Assembly: GCA_900543365.1 (NCBI GenBank)
Contig: UQRG01000022.1
Span: forward strand, 1 to 14,469
From: an uncultured Eubacterium sp.
GTDB taxonomy: Bacteria; Bacillota; Clostridia; Lachnospirales; CAG-274
Direction: 5' to 3'
Length of the DNA: 14,469 bases
The position numbers and the translations under genes were made by a program. Below are positions 1 through 7,614 of this stretch, one piece after another (within the stretch, counting starts at the first letter, position 1; each line of letters begins with the position of its first letter). Under the pieces are notes generated by a model. It did not search any database. It worked only from the letters and a program-made list of their open reading frames with translations, and was not told the DNA's origin.

Positions 1-480
1 GTAGATAAAATTAAATTTAATTTTCCTGTACCACATAAGTACAAGCCTGTTTTAAAAGATGTTTTATTAGATTGTCCTAAGAGTGTTGGAACAAAGTATT
101 CTGAGTACAAACAAAAGATTTTTGAACTTGTTCCTCCAGGCGGCTATTGGAAAGATATACCTGAAGATATAGCTAAGGAATATATGAAAAGTTGCTGGTA
201 TATGGAGGGTGGACGAACAGGAATATTAAGAAGATTAAGTTTAGATGAGCCAGCACTTACGGTTTTAACTTCTCCGAGTCAAAAACAAACTGATAGATGT
301 CATCCATTAGAGGCAAGACCTTTTACTGTTAGGGAAAATGCAAGATGTCAGACATTCCCAGATGATTGGCAATTTTGTGGAAGTGTAGGTCAACAGTATA
401 GACAGGTAGGAAATGCTGTTCCAGTGAATTTAGCTTATGAGATTGGGTTGAAGATAAAAGAAGGATTGGAGTGTTTATAA
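1..480 (+). CDS. C5-cytosine DNA methyltransferase, C-terminal part (type II restriction-modification)
   Basis: Partial gene that enters from the left edge, in frame from base 1; 159 C-terminal residues are visible. Such enzymes transfer a methyl group from S-adenosylmethionine to carbon 5 of a cytosine in the recognition site and protect host DNA from the partner nuclease. Visible are conserved motif IX (RRLSLDEPALTVLTSPSQKQ, followed by RPFTVRENAR and QTFPDDW) and motif X (QQYRQVGNAVPVNLA). The catalytic Pro-Cys loop, the S-adenosylmethionine motif and most of the target-recognition domain lie outside the window. Its stop codon overlaps the start of the Eco47II-like nuclease gene by one base, which supports a two-gene operon. 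Family assignment is firm. The target site (GGNCC or similar) is inferred only from the partner nuclease. Confidence 0.93.
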   Translation, partial: VDKIKFNFPVPHKYKPVLKDVLLDCPKSVGTKYSEYKQKIFELVPPGGYWKDIPEDIAKEYMKSCWYMEGGRTGILRRLSLDEPALTVLTSPSQKQTDRCHPLEARPFTVRENARCQTFPDDWQFCGSVGQQYRQVGNAVPVNLAYEIGLKIKEGLECL

Positions 481-1292
481 TGTGGAATTTATCATTTATA
501 ACTGAAGATGATTTTAAAAATCATATTGAAGATACAATAAAGAAATATGGTGAAAAATTAAATTCATTTGATTTAAAAAGGTTTAATAAAAATATTATTG
601 ACCCAATAAAATTAATTTTTGACAAAACTGTTTATGGAGCAAGTTGGGAAGAAATTATTAGTAATGAAATATTTAGGCAAAGAGATAAGTCTAATAATAA
701 TGATATAGGATATTTTCATCAAAGAATTTTCCAATATATTGATAATTGTGTTGTTCCACCAAACGGAAAAGAAGGTGGTTGGGATGTTATATATAAAAAT
801 GAAAATGGTATTGTAATTCCAAATGTGGGTACAGTAAAAACTGTTTATGTTGAAATGAAAAATAAACATAATACAATGAATTCTGCCTCAGCTGGAAAAA
901 CTTTTATTAAAATGCAAAATCAATTGCTTAATGATGATGATTGTGCTTGTTTTTTAGTTGAAGCTATAGCACAGCATTCACAAAATATAAAGTGGGAAAC
1001 TACTGTTGATAAAAAGAAAGTTGGACATAAACTAATTCGTCGAGTAAGTATCGATAAATTTTATGAAATTGTAACCGGAGAAAAAGACGCTTTTTTTAAT
1101 ATGTGTATGATTTTGCCGACAATGATAGAAAGGGCTGTTGATGAATTAGGCTCAACTCTTGTCCCACATGATACAGTTATAGATGAGTTACGAACAATAG
1201 CAACAAATCAAGAAATTGAATATAATGACTTGGCAATAGCAATGTCTATTTATATGTTAGGTTTTGGCTCTTATATGGGATTTCAAGAATAG
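480..1292 (+). CDS. Eco47II-family type II restriction endonuclease
   Basis: Predicted 270-residue nuclease resembling the Eco47II family, whose founder cuts GGNCC. Recognised by the conserved N-terminal block (FNKNIIDPIKLIFDK, then DKSNNNDIGYFHQ) and the block EMKNKHNTMNS. A PD-(D/E)XK-like active site is visible as Asp102 in GGWDV followed by Glu125-Met-Lys127. The later stretch IRRVSIDKFYEIVTG is also typical of the family. An upstream GTG at 471 is in frame, but the ATG at 480 is preferred: GGAG at 468-471 sits eight bases before it, and it overlaps the methyltransferase stop as TAATG, implying translational coupling. The frame is intact with no sign of decay, so the nuclease may be active. 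The GGNCC specificity is a family-based inference. Confidence 0.88.
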   Translation: MWNLSFITEDDFKNHIEDTIKKYGEKLNSFDLKRFNKNIIDPIKLIFDKTVYGASWEEIISNEIFRQRDKSNNNDIGYFHQRIFQYIDNCVVPPNGKEGGWDVIYKNENGIVIPNVGTVKTVYVEMKNKHNTMNSASAGKTFIKMQNQLLNDDDCACFLVEAIAQHSQNIKWETTVDKKKVGHKLIRRVSIDKFYEIVTGEKDAFFNMCMILPTMIERAVDELGSTLVPHDTVIDELRTIATNQEIEYNDLAIAMSIYMLGFGSYMGFQE

Positions 1293-1308
1293 AAATAAAA
1301 AATGCGAC

Positions 1309-1347
1309 AATCAAAAAAGACTTCCTATTTGGAAGCCCTTTTTGATT
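1309..1347 (-). terminator. Intrinsic terminator of the WecC-like gene, probably bidirectional
   Basis: Two 17-base arms (1309-1325 and 1331-1347) pair around a 5-base loop. Read on the minus strand the core is GGGCTTCC-AAATA-GGAAGTCT followed by TTTTTGATT. The two imperfect positions become G-U pairs on the minus strand but A-C mismatches on the plus strand. It is therefore a better terminator for the minus-strand dehydrogenase gene, but it lies just past the nuclease stop at 1292 and could serve both genes. Confidence 0.75.
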
Positions 1348-1353
1348 AATTTA

Positions 1354-2577
1354 TTAAAGTCTATAAGTACCCTCAATATTACAAATATGTCTAGTATCAA
1401 GAATTATCTTACCCTTTAACTTGTCCATATTATCCTTAATTTCGTTATGTCCAACAAGAAGAACTACAAGGTCAACAGAATCCAGGAACTCGTCTAAGTC
1501 GTGGATTTGGTTAGGAACAACATCTTTAGTAATATAAGGGTCATATACCTTAACAAGGTTACCGCATAAATGCTTTTCCATAGATTCAAGCATCTGTAAA
1601 GTAGGTGACTCTCTCATATCGTCAACATTTTCTTTGTAAGTAAGACCGTACAAACCAACTTTGCTTACATCTGTCATATTATTTTCTTTCATAATATCGT
1701 GCACTCTTTCAAGTACAAATTCAGGCATACTATCATTAATCTTTCTTGCTGCAAGAATAATGTTAGCAAGACCAGGGTAATCGCCAACTAAAAACCAAGG
1801 GTCAACAGAAATACAGTGACCGCCTACACCAGGACCTGGTGATAAAATATTAACTCTAGGGTGCTTGTTAGCAATACGAATAATTTCATAAACATCCATA
1901 TTATCAGAACGACAAATTTTTGCAAGTTCGTTTGCATAAGCAATGTTAATATCTCTAAATGTGTTTTCAACAACCTTAGTCATTTCAGCAGTTCTAATGT
2001 CAGTTACTACAATTTCGCCCTGACAGAAAGAGGAATAGAGAGCCTTAATCTTTTCACCTATTTCTTTGTTGTCAGCACCAATGGTTCTGTTATTGTGCAA
2101 AAGTTCGTAAACCATATTACCAGGTATAATTCTCTCTGGAGCATGGACAAGATTTAAGTCCTTGCCAATAACAAAGCCATTTGCCTCTACAATAGGTCTA
2201 ACATGTTTGTCAATAGTACCAGGTGAAACAGTAGACTCAATAACAACTGTAGCACCCTTTGGACAAACCTCCATAACACTTTTAACAGCAGATTCCACAT
2301 ATCTAGCATCAACCTTCTTGCTAAAAGCATCATAAGGAGTAGGAACAGATACAATATATACATCTGTTACTTGATATTCTGTTGAAAACTTAATACCAGA
2401 CTTAACAGCAACATCAAAAAGCTCATCAAGACCATCTTCTTTAAATGTAGTCTTGCCAGCATTTAAAGTATCTACAAGTTCCTTATTGTAGTCAGTACCA
2501 ACAACCTCAACACCGTGAGATGCCATCATAAGAGCAGTTGGCAAACCAATATATCCTAAACCAATTACATTAATCAT
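1354..2577 (-). CDS. UDP-N-acetyl-D-mannosamine dehydrogenase (WecC-like), UDP-glucose/GDP-mannose dehydrogenase family
   Basis: 407-residue cytosolic enzyme predicted to oxidise a UDP-sugar twice with NAD, giving a UDP-uronic acid for surface polysaccharide. The N-terminal Rossmann fold shows GLGYIG at residues 6-11 and an acidic Asp29 after the second strand. The middle domain has ESTVSPGT (114-121), the block HAPERIIPGNMVYELLHNNR typical of the WecC branch, and Lys201/Asn205. The catalytic cysteine is Cys255 in PGVGGHCISVDPWF. The C-terminal UDP-binding domain has GLTYKENVDDMRESP. WecC-type substrate choice (UDP-ManNAc) is inferred from these blocks; UDP-GlcNAc 6-dehydrogenases look similar. 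No polysaccharide gene is adjacent, and the gene is flanked by its own promoter and terminator. The Shine-Dalgarno sequence (AAAGG, about 15 bases before ATG) is distant. Confidence 0.9.
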   Translation of the reverse strand: MINVIGLGYIGLPTALMMASHGVEVVGTDYNKELVDTLNAGKTTFKEDGLDELFDVAVKSGIKFSTEYQVTDVYIVSVPTPYDAFSKKVDARYVESAVKSVMEVCPKGATVVIESTVSPGTIDKHVRPIVEANGFVIGKDLNLVHAPERIIPGNMVYELLHNNRTIGADNKEIGEKIKALYSSFCQGEIVVTDIRTAEMTKVVENTFRDINIAYANELAKICRSDNMDVYEIIRIANKHPRVNILSPGPGVGGHCISVDPWFLVGDYPGLANIILAARKINDSMPEFVLERVHDIMKENNMTDVSKVGLYGLTYKENVDDMRESPTLQMLESMEKHLCGNLVKVYDPYITKDVVPNQIHDLDEFLDSVDLVVLLVGHNEIKDNMDKLKGKIILDTRHICNIEGTYRL

Positions 2578-2624
2578 AAATAATTACCATAGCCTTTCTG
2601 AAATAAAACCATTTTTACTTGTTA

Positions 2625-2653
2625 ATGATAACATTTTGATATGTAATTGTCAA
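2625..2653 (-). promoter_or_regulatory. Sigma-A-type promoter for the WecC-like gene
   Basis: On the minus strand, TTGACA (2653-2648) is separated by exactly 17 bases from TATCAT (2630-2625). This is a perfect -35 and a 5/6 -10. Transcription would begin about 2618, leaving a leader of roughly 40 bases. I see no clear terminator between the ppk stop at 2686 and this promoter, so read-through from ppk is also possible. Confidence 0.75.
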
Positions 2654-2685
2654 TATTTTTGGTGAAAATGGCTGTAAAACATATT

Positions 2686-4809
2686 TTAATCATTGTCAGC
2701 TACATCTTCAGCCTTTACTGGCACAAATATTTCATCTTCTTTGCTTTTTTTAAAATCCACATATTCCTCCTTAGCAAGTCTATAAAATTCCATTTGGCTA
2801 GACAAGAGTTCCTTAGCACCCCTTTTATCTACTGGCTTATAGCTACCGTCTGGCTGTTGAATCTTTGCTTTAATATTGTCTTTTAAAGTAATATCAATTA
2901 TATCCATTACTTTTTTCTTTAAGTTTTCATTTTCAACAGGAAAAGCAACTTCGACTCGTCTGTCAAGGTTTCTGTTCATCCAGTCAGCAGAAGCAAGATA
3001 AATCTTAGGAGTACCGTTGTTTTCAAAGTAATAAATTCTACTATGCTCCAAAAATCTGCCTACAATACTTCTAACAGTAATATTATCACTTACAGTTGGA
3101 ATACCGGTTTTTAAGCAACAAATACCTCTTACAATAAGTTCAATTTTAACACCTGCCATACTAGCTCTGTACAGTGCCTTAATAATGCCTGTGTCTACAA
3201 GAGAATTCATTTTAGCAATTATTTTAGCAGGTTTACCCTCAAGAGCATTTTTTTCTTCTCTTTCAATATTTTTAACAAACATTTCTCTAAGGTCAGTAGG
3301 TGCCGCTGAAATCTTATTCCAATTAGGATATTTTGAATAACCAGAAAGACAATTAAATATTGCAGAAACATCAGAGCCAATAGTTTCTTTACAAGTGAAA
3401 AGTCCCATATCAGTATATAGTTTGGCTGTTTTATCATTGTAATTACCAGTACCTAAATGGCAGTATCTTACAATACCTTCTTCTTCTCGTCTTACAACAA
3501 GGCAAAGTTTACAATGAGTTTTTAATCCTACAAGACCATAAATAACATGGCAACCAGCTTTTTCAAGTTTCTTTGCCCAATTAATATTGTTTTCTTCATC
3601 AAATCTAGCCTTTAATTCTACAAGTACAGTAACTTGTTTACCATTTTCAGCTGCTTCAATTAATGCCTTAATAATAGGAGAATTACTTGAAACTCTATAT
3701 AATGTTTGCTTAATGGCAAGTACATTACTATCCTTAGCAGCAAATTTAACAAAGTTTACAACAGGGTCAAAGGATTGATATGGATGGGGCATAAGTACAT
3801 CTTTTTCCTTAATTACATTAAACATATCTCTATCCTCAAATTCTTTAACTGGTACAGGAGGCATAGGAATATTACAAAGGTCAGGTCTATTAACAATGCC
3901 AGCAAGAGAAAACCATACCGTAAGGTCAATAACATCAGGTATCATATAAACCTCGTGGTCTTTTATTTCTAATTGTTCTGTAAGAAAGTCAAAGGAGTCT
4001 TTGCAAATATTCTTATCTACTTCAAGTCTTACAGGTGCACCCCATTTTCTTTGTTTAATAGAGTCCTCAATTTCTACCAATAAATCGTGGCTATCCTCTT
4101 CATCAATTTCAAGGTCAGCATCTCTGGTTACTCTAAAGCAATAGGCTGACAATACATCGTTAGCATTAAATAGCTTGTTTATATAAGCTCTTACAATTTC
4201 TTCAAGAAAAATAAGCTGGCACTTTCCTTTTTCTGATGGAAGTTTGACTATTCTGGATACTACTGATGGAACTTGAACTACTGCAAACTTTTCTTCCTTA
4301 TTTTCATTGCTTAATTCAACAATAATGTTAAGACTCTTGTTTGATAATAACGGAAAAGGTCTTGAATTATCAATAGCCATAGGTGTCAAAATTGGATATA
4401 AAGTAGTGTTAAAGTATGTTTTAACATAATCCTTTTGTTCCTTATTTAAAGAGCCAAAAGGAAGAAACTCAATGTTATTTTCTTCAAGAAGTGGCATAAG
4501 TGTTCTGTGTAAACAATTATACTGTCTTTGAACTATGTTATGCACTTTATCTGATATAGCTTTAATTTGGTCACTAGCTGTCATACCAGCAGGGTCAGTT
4601 TTGGTAGAACCAGAAAATTCCTGAGTAACAAGACCAGCAACCCTAACCATAAAAAATTCATCCATATTAGATGCTGTTATTGCAAGAAAATTAAATCTTT
4701 CAATCAAGGGGTGGCTTTTGTCTAAAGCTTCTTCAAGAACTCTTGTGTTAAATTCAAGCCAGCTTAATTCTCTGTTATAGTAATATTCTTTGTTGTTTAA
4801 ATCTATCAT
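2686..4809 (-). CDS. ppk1: Polyphosphate kinase (PPK1)
   Basis: 707-residue enzyme that reversibly builds inorganic polyphosphate from the ATP gamma-phosphate. The N-terminal domain starts YYNRELSWLEFNTRVLEEA and carries NMDEFFMVRVAG. The two catalytic phospholipase-D-like domains contain Arg372 (LYR), Arg402 (KARFDEENNINWA) and the phospho-acceptor His432 in KTHCK, followed by YCHLGTGNYNDKTA. A second conserved histidine, His589 in LEHSRIYYF, is also present. These match E. coli His435/His592 and Arg375/Arg405 with nearly the same numbering. Full length, all catalytic residues intact. Its ATG overlaps the stop of the upstream ppx-like gene (TAATG), with AGGAG nine bases before, so the two are probably translationally coupled. 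Confidence 0.97.
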   Translation of the reverse strand: MIDLNNKEYYYNRELSWLEFNTRVLEEALDKSHPLIERFNFLAITASNMDEFFMVRVAGLVTQEFSGSTKTDPAGMTASDQIKAISDKVHNIVQRQYNCLHRTLMPLLEENNIEFLPFGSLNKEQKDYVKTYFNTTLYPILTPMAIDNSRPFPLLSNKSLNIIVELSNENKEEKFAVVQVPSVVSRIVKLPSEKGKCQLIFLEEIVRAYINKLFNANDVLSAYCFRVTRDADLEIDEEDSHDLLVEIEDSIKQRKWGAPVRLEVDKNICKDSFDFLTEQLEIKDHEVYMIPDVIDLTVWFSLAGIVNRPDLCNIPMPPVPVKEFEDRDMFNVIKEKDVLMPHPYQSFDPVVNFVKFAAKDSNVLAIKQTLYRVSSNSPIIKALIEAAENGKQVTVLVELKARFDEENNINWAKKLEKAGCHVIYGLVGLKTHCKLCLVVRREEEGIVRYCHLGTGNYNDKTAKLYTDMGLFTCKETIGSDVSAIFNCLSGYSKYPNWNKISAAPTDLREMFVKNIEREEKNALEGKPAKIIAKMNSLVDTGIIKALYRASMAGVKIELIVRGICCLKTGIPTVSDNITVRSIVGRFLEHSRIYYFENNGTPKIYLASADWMNRNLDRRVEVAFPVENENLKKKVMDIIDITLKDNIKAKIQQPDGSYKPVDKRGAKELLSSQMEFYRLAKEEYVDFKKSKEDEIFVPVKAEDVADND

Positions 4810-6335
4810 TACATTACACTCCTTTTGTTAAGAACAGCCTTAATACCAAATACATCTTCAAAAAGTTGTTTGCTCTTTTTAAATGACCATTTTTCAAGGT
4901 CAATATTTTTATAAGTTGATACTGTTATAATAAGTTGGTTACTACTTAATCTTACGCTTATATCCTCAAATTTGTTGTTATGACTTGAATATACAGCATT
5001 AGCGAGTTTTAAAATACCACTTAATTTGCAAACCTTAACCCTTTCTTCTGTATCCATACTTAAAAATACTCCGTTGTCCTCATAAGGCATAACATCATTG
5101 TGATAATAAGCAATAGCAGCAATAGTATGCTTTTCTTCATCATTAATACCTACAATATCAAGTCCTTTTATCATATGGTATGAAATTCTGTCGTGTTCTC
5201 TTATGTTGACAGCTTTGCCAATATCTTCTAACATAATAGCAATTTGCAAAAGCAATCTTTCTCTCTGACCAAGACCGTGATACTTTTTCATTTTGTCAAA
5301 TATTTTAATAGCAATATTATTTACGCAATCAGAATATTCATTATCATCTCTAAATTTCGACTCAATGTTTTTAGCAGATATAAGGCTAAATTCTTCATAA
5401 GCCTTTGTAATAAGTTTTGCACTTTCAGAAAAAAGTTGTTCGTATAGTATAAAATCACCTGCTGTACATTTAGGTGATATAATATTTTTGTCACTTGTAT
5501 ACTTAACAATTCTTGAGTAAATAATAAAGGCAGGCAATATATTTTCTGCTTTTTCCACAGTTATTTCGTATTTTTCAGCAATTTCTTCCGGTGTCATATT
5601 CTTTATAGACCTATAAGTTTCCATAAAGTTTTCTCTAGTTATAATATTTACTCCACCTTTATTTTTTGCCTTACATAATTTGGAAATAGTTTCGATTTCA
5701 TTACCACTTATAACAAAGTTTTGCAATTTCTCATTATTTATTGAAGCACTTATAGCATCTTGAAACGGATGCAAATATTCCTTAATTACTTGTAAATAAT
5801 TTGCTGTATTTTCTCTGTAATCTTCAAATAATTCTGATATTCTCAAAGCACCAATTTTAATATTAGAACCTGTTATAACTTTTCCTTCCTTAAGTACAAA
5901 AATACTAATATTACCAGAACCTAAGTGGGCAATAAGTGTTGACTGCATTTCATCATTTTTTAATGATGCAAGAACCATTTTGTTAATATATACTTTTTCT
6001 TGGCTATCATCAATAACTGTAAGTTCAAGTCCAGTTTTAACTTTAAGCTGGTCAAGTATAAAATCTTTGTTTTTACTTTCTCTTATAGCTGTTGTAGCCA
6101 AAGCAATAACATCTTTAACACCATAATCCCTAGCAACAGCCTTGTAACCATTAATAATAACAGCAGCCTTTTCAAGACTTTCAAAAGAAATTTTGCCACT
6201 ATGGAATGTATCTTTACCCAACGCAAGAGGATTAGATATAGATTCTATAACCTTTACACTGTTTGCACCTTTTTCACCTATTTTTAGTCTAAGTTCGTTA
6301 GAGGCAATTTCTATAACAGCAACACATTTTTTCAT
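4809..6335 (-). CDS. Ppx/GppA phosphatase-family protein with C-terminal HD-like domain
   Basis: 508 residues. The N-terminal half has the ASKHA fold of exopolyphosphatase/pppGpp phosphatase: VIEIASNELRLKIG near residue 7, ALATTAIRES near 78-86, and KIGALRISELF near 160-170. The C-terminal half (about 320-420) resembles the HD domain of long Ppx proteins. Key residues are altered. The usual DIGGGSTE is AHLGSGNIS, so the metal-binding Asp and Glu become His137 and Ser144. The usual LHDIG is LEDIG (Glu370-Asp371), although His381, His387 and His412 remain. Activity is therefore uncertain, and it may act as a regulator or polyphosphate/nucleotide sensor. An upstream ATG at 6362 is in frame, but the ATG at 6335 follows GGGAGG by seven bases and begins MKKCVAVIEIASN, the normal family start. 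First gene of an operon with ppk. Confidence 0.88.
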   Translation of the reverse strand: MKKCVAVIEIASNELRLKIGEKGANSVKVIESISNPLALGKDTFHSGKISFESLEKAAVIINGYKAVARDYGVKDVIALATTAIRESKNKDFILDQLKVKTGLELTVIDDSQEKVYINKMVLASLKNDEMQSTLIAHLGSGNISIFVLKEGKVITGSNIKIGALRISELFEDYRENTANYLQVIKEYLHPFQDAISASINNEKLQNFVISGNEIETISKLCKAKNKGGVNIITRENFMETYRSIKNMTPEEIAEKYEITVEKAENILPAFIIYSRIVKYTSDKNIISPKCTAGDFILYEQLFSESAKLITKAYEEFSLISAKNIESKFRDDNEYSDCVNNIAIKIFDKMKKYHGLGQRERLLLQIAIMLEDIGKAVNIREHDRISYHMIKGLDIVGINDEEKHTIAAIAYYHNDVMPYEDNGVFLSMDTEERVKVCKLSGILKLANAVYSSHNNKFEDISVRLSSNQLIITVSTYKNIDLEKWSFKKSKQLFEDVFGIKAVLNKRSVM

Positions 6336-6390
6336 ACAAAAACCTCCCATATTTTCTTTCATAGTAGATTTTGCTACATTTTTAGGAATT

Positions 6391-6433
6391 TTTAAAGCAC
6401 TTTACAGTAAAAGAAGTGTAAAATTCCAGTAAA
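6391..6433 (-). promoter_or_regulatory. Pho-box-like triple repeat and possible -10 for the ppx-ppk operon
   Basis: On the minus strand three hexamers lie in a row: TTTACT (6433-6428), TTTACA (6422-6417) and TTTACT (6411-6406). They start exactly 11 bp apart, so all face the same side of the helix. B. subtilis-type PhoP binds direct repeats of TT(A/T/C)A(C/T)A at about this period. A weak -10 candidate, TTTAAA at 6396-6391, would place the repeats at about -22 to -50, where PhoP activates transcription. No good -35 is present, as expected for an activator-dependent promoter. The last repeat also forms the small palindrome TTTACAGTAAA, so a dimeric repressor site is an alternative reading. Confidence 0.5.
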
Positions 6434-6447
6434 TTTAAAAAAAACAT

Positions 6448-6476
6448 TTTACATATAGCCAAATTTGCGTTACAAT
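6448..6476 (+). promoter_or_regulatory. Sigma-A-type promoter for corA
   Basis: TTTACA (6448-6453), 17-base spacer, TACAAT (6471-6476). Both boxes match consensus at 5 of 6 positions. The start point would be near 6483, giving a leader of about 48 bases before the ATG at 6531. The Pho-box-like repeats of the divergent ppx gene lie 15 bases upstream of this -35. Confidence 0.65.
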
Positions 6477-6530
6477 AAAAATATCGGCAATTATTAAGTC
6501 GGTGATAACTAAAGCTCGGAGGTGGGATTA

Positions 6531-7457
6531 ATGCTTACAATTCTCAATACACAAGAAGAAACAACATTAAAGACCGATACAATATCAAAGGGCAGTTGGG
6601 TCAATCTTAGTGCCCCTACTAATCAAGAAGTACTTAATATTGCCCACAAATTGCATATAGATCTTAAAGATATGCGTTCAGCATTGGACTCTGATGAAGT
6701 ATCACGACTTGAGAAAGAAGATGACTATACTCTTTTGCTTGTAGATATTCCTACAGTCATTTTAAAAAACCAAAGGGCTATATATACTACTATACCACTT
6801 TCTGTAATATATTCAAAGGAAAATATTGTTACAGTTTGTTTAGAGGATAGTCCTGTTATTAAAAAACTTATTAATAATCAAACTGCTATATGCACATATA
6901 AGAGAACGCAGCTTATTTACAAAATTCTTTATAATACTGCTAAACTTTATATGGAATATCTTATTAAAATAAATAGTATGCGTTCTTATATAGAAAATAA
7001 TATTTCTACATCTAAAGAGACTCTTACAGAACTTTATGATTTAGAAAAAAGTTTGGTTTATTTTAAAACTTCCCTTAAAAGTAATGAAATAGTTTTAAAT
7101 AGACTATTAAAACAGCCATCTGTCAAAAGATATACTGAAGATGATGAACTTCTTGAAGATGTGCTTATTGAATTTAAACAGGCTATTGAAATGACACAAA
7201 TTTATTACGAAGTCCTTGACAACACTATTTCTAAGTATTCTGCTCTTATGGACTATGACTTGAACAATGCAATGAAGCTCCTTACTTCATTTACTATTGT
7301 TCTTGCTATACCAACTGTTATTTCTGGTATATTTGGTATGAACCTAATTAATATGCCGTGGGCAAGTTCTAATGTAGGCTTTTGGATAGTCAATGTAATA
7401 ACATTTGCATTATGTTTTATATGTATTATACTTTTGAGAAAGAAGAAAATGTTGTAA
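6531..7457 (+). CDS. corA: CorA-family magnesium/divalent cation transporter
   Basis: 308-residue inner-membrane channel predicted to import Mg2+ (or Co2+/Ni2+) as a pentamer. The N-terminal cytoplasmic domain (about 1-240) begins with the family-like GSWVNLSAPTNQE and ends in a long helix that would form the stalk. Two membrane segments follow, at about 250-268 and 283-302. The signature Gly-Met-Asn is at 269-271 in IFGMNLINMP, and the C-terminus is basic (RKKKML), as expected for cytoplasmic exposure. The in-frame GTG at 6522 lies inside the Shine-Dalgarno CGGAGGTG (6517-6524), so the ATG at 6531 is the start. Divergent from the ppx-ppk operon; no terminator is seen before the thi promoter that begins two bases past the stop. 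Confidence 0.93.
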   Translation: MLTILNTQEETTLKTDTISKGSWVNLSAPTNQEVLNIAHKLHIDLKDMRSALDSDEVSRLEKEDDYTLLLVDIPTVILKNQRAIYTTIPLSVIYSKENIVTVCLEDSPVIKKLINNQTAICTYKRTQLIYKILYNTAKLYMEYLIKINSMRSYIENNISTSKETLTELYDLEKSLVYFKTSLKSNEIVLNRLLKQPSVKRYTEDDELLEDVLIEFKQAIEMTQIYYEVLDNTISKYSALMDYDLNNAMKLLTSFTIVLAIPTVISGIFGMNLINMPWASSNVGFWIVNVITFALCFICIILLRKKKML

Positions 7458-7458
7458 C

Positions 7459-7487
7459 TTGACAATTTATAAACAATTTGATACAAT
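7459..7487 (+). promoter_or_regulatory. Sigma-A-type promoter of the thiSFGH-tenI operon
   Basis: TTGACA (7459-7464), 17-base spacer, TACAAT (7482-7487). The -35 is perfect and the -10 matches at 5 of 6 positions. It begins immediately after the corA stop codon. Transcription would start near 7494 and run straight into the riboswitch that begins near 7513. Confidence 0.8.
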
Positions 7488-7512
7488 GTCAATACAGTGA
7501 TAACTTACATAA

Positions 7513-7596
7513 AGGTCACACAAAGGGGTGCACCACCACGGGTGCAGGATTGTACAGCCAAATGTACGCTCTCCTTTGTGTGTCCTTTTTTATTTT
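7513..7596 (+). ncRNA. HMP-PP riboswitch (thiS motif), aptamer embedded in a terminator
   Basis: An 84-base element between the promoter and thiS. A long stem pairs 7514-7528 with 7571-7585, with one U-U mismatch, and is followed by a U-tract (7586-7596), so it is a full intrinsic terminator. Its apex carries two small hairpins: 7529-7534 with 7541-7546 (TGCACC/GGTGCA), and 7552-7556 with 7563-7567 (GTACA/TGTAC). This layout and its position before thiS fit the published thiS-motif class, which senses the pyrimidine precursor HMP-PP through an aptamer folded into the terminator stem. The TPP-riboswitch (THI-box) signature is absent. The structure is seen directly; the ligand is inferred from the class, and I could not run a covariance search. 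It also decides the thiS start, because an in-frame GTG at 7528 falls inside it. Confidence 0.78.
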
Positions 7597-7614
7597 AATA
7601 AAAGAGGTGAATGT

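Noticed and set aside
612..869. An 85-codon minus-strand frame inside the restriction nuclease gene
   Set aside because: It lies antisense to a conserved family gene and is Phe/Ile/Asn-rich, as expected for the reverse reading of AT-rich coding sequence.
7528..7614. N-terminal extension of ThiS from GTG 7528
   Set aside because: It would place the start inside the riboswitch/terminator stem and add 29 residues absent from ThiS proteins; the ATG at 7615 has its own Shine-Dalgarno site.
7488..7614. TPP riboswitch before the thi operon
   Set aside because: The conserved CUGAGA and ACCUGAUC-type elements of the THI box are absent; the compact terminator-embedded fold fits the thiS motif instead.
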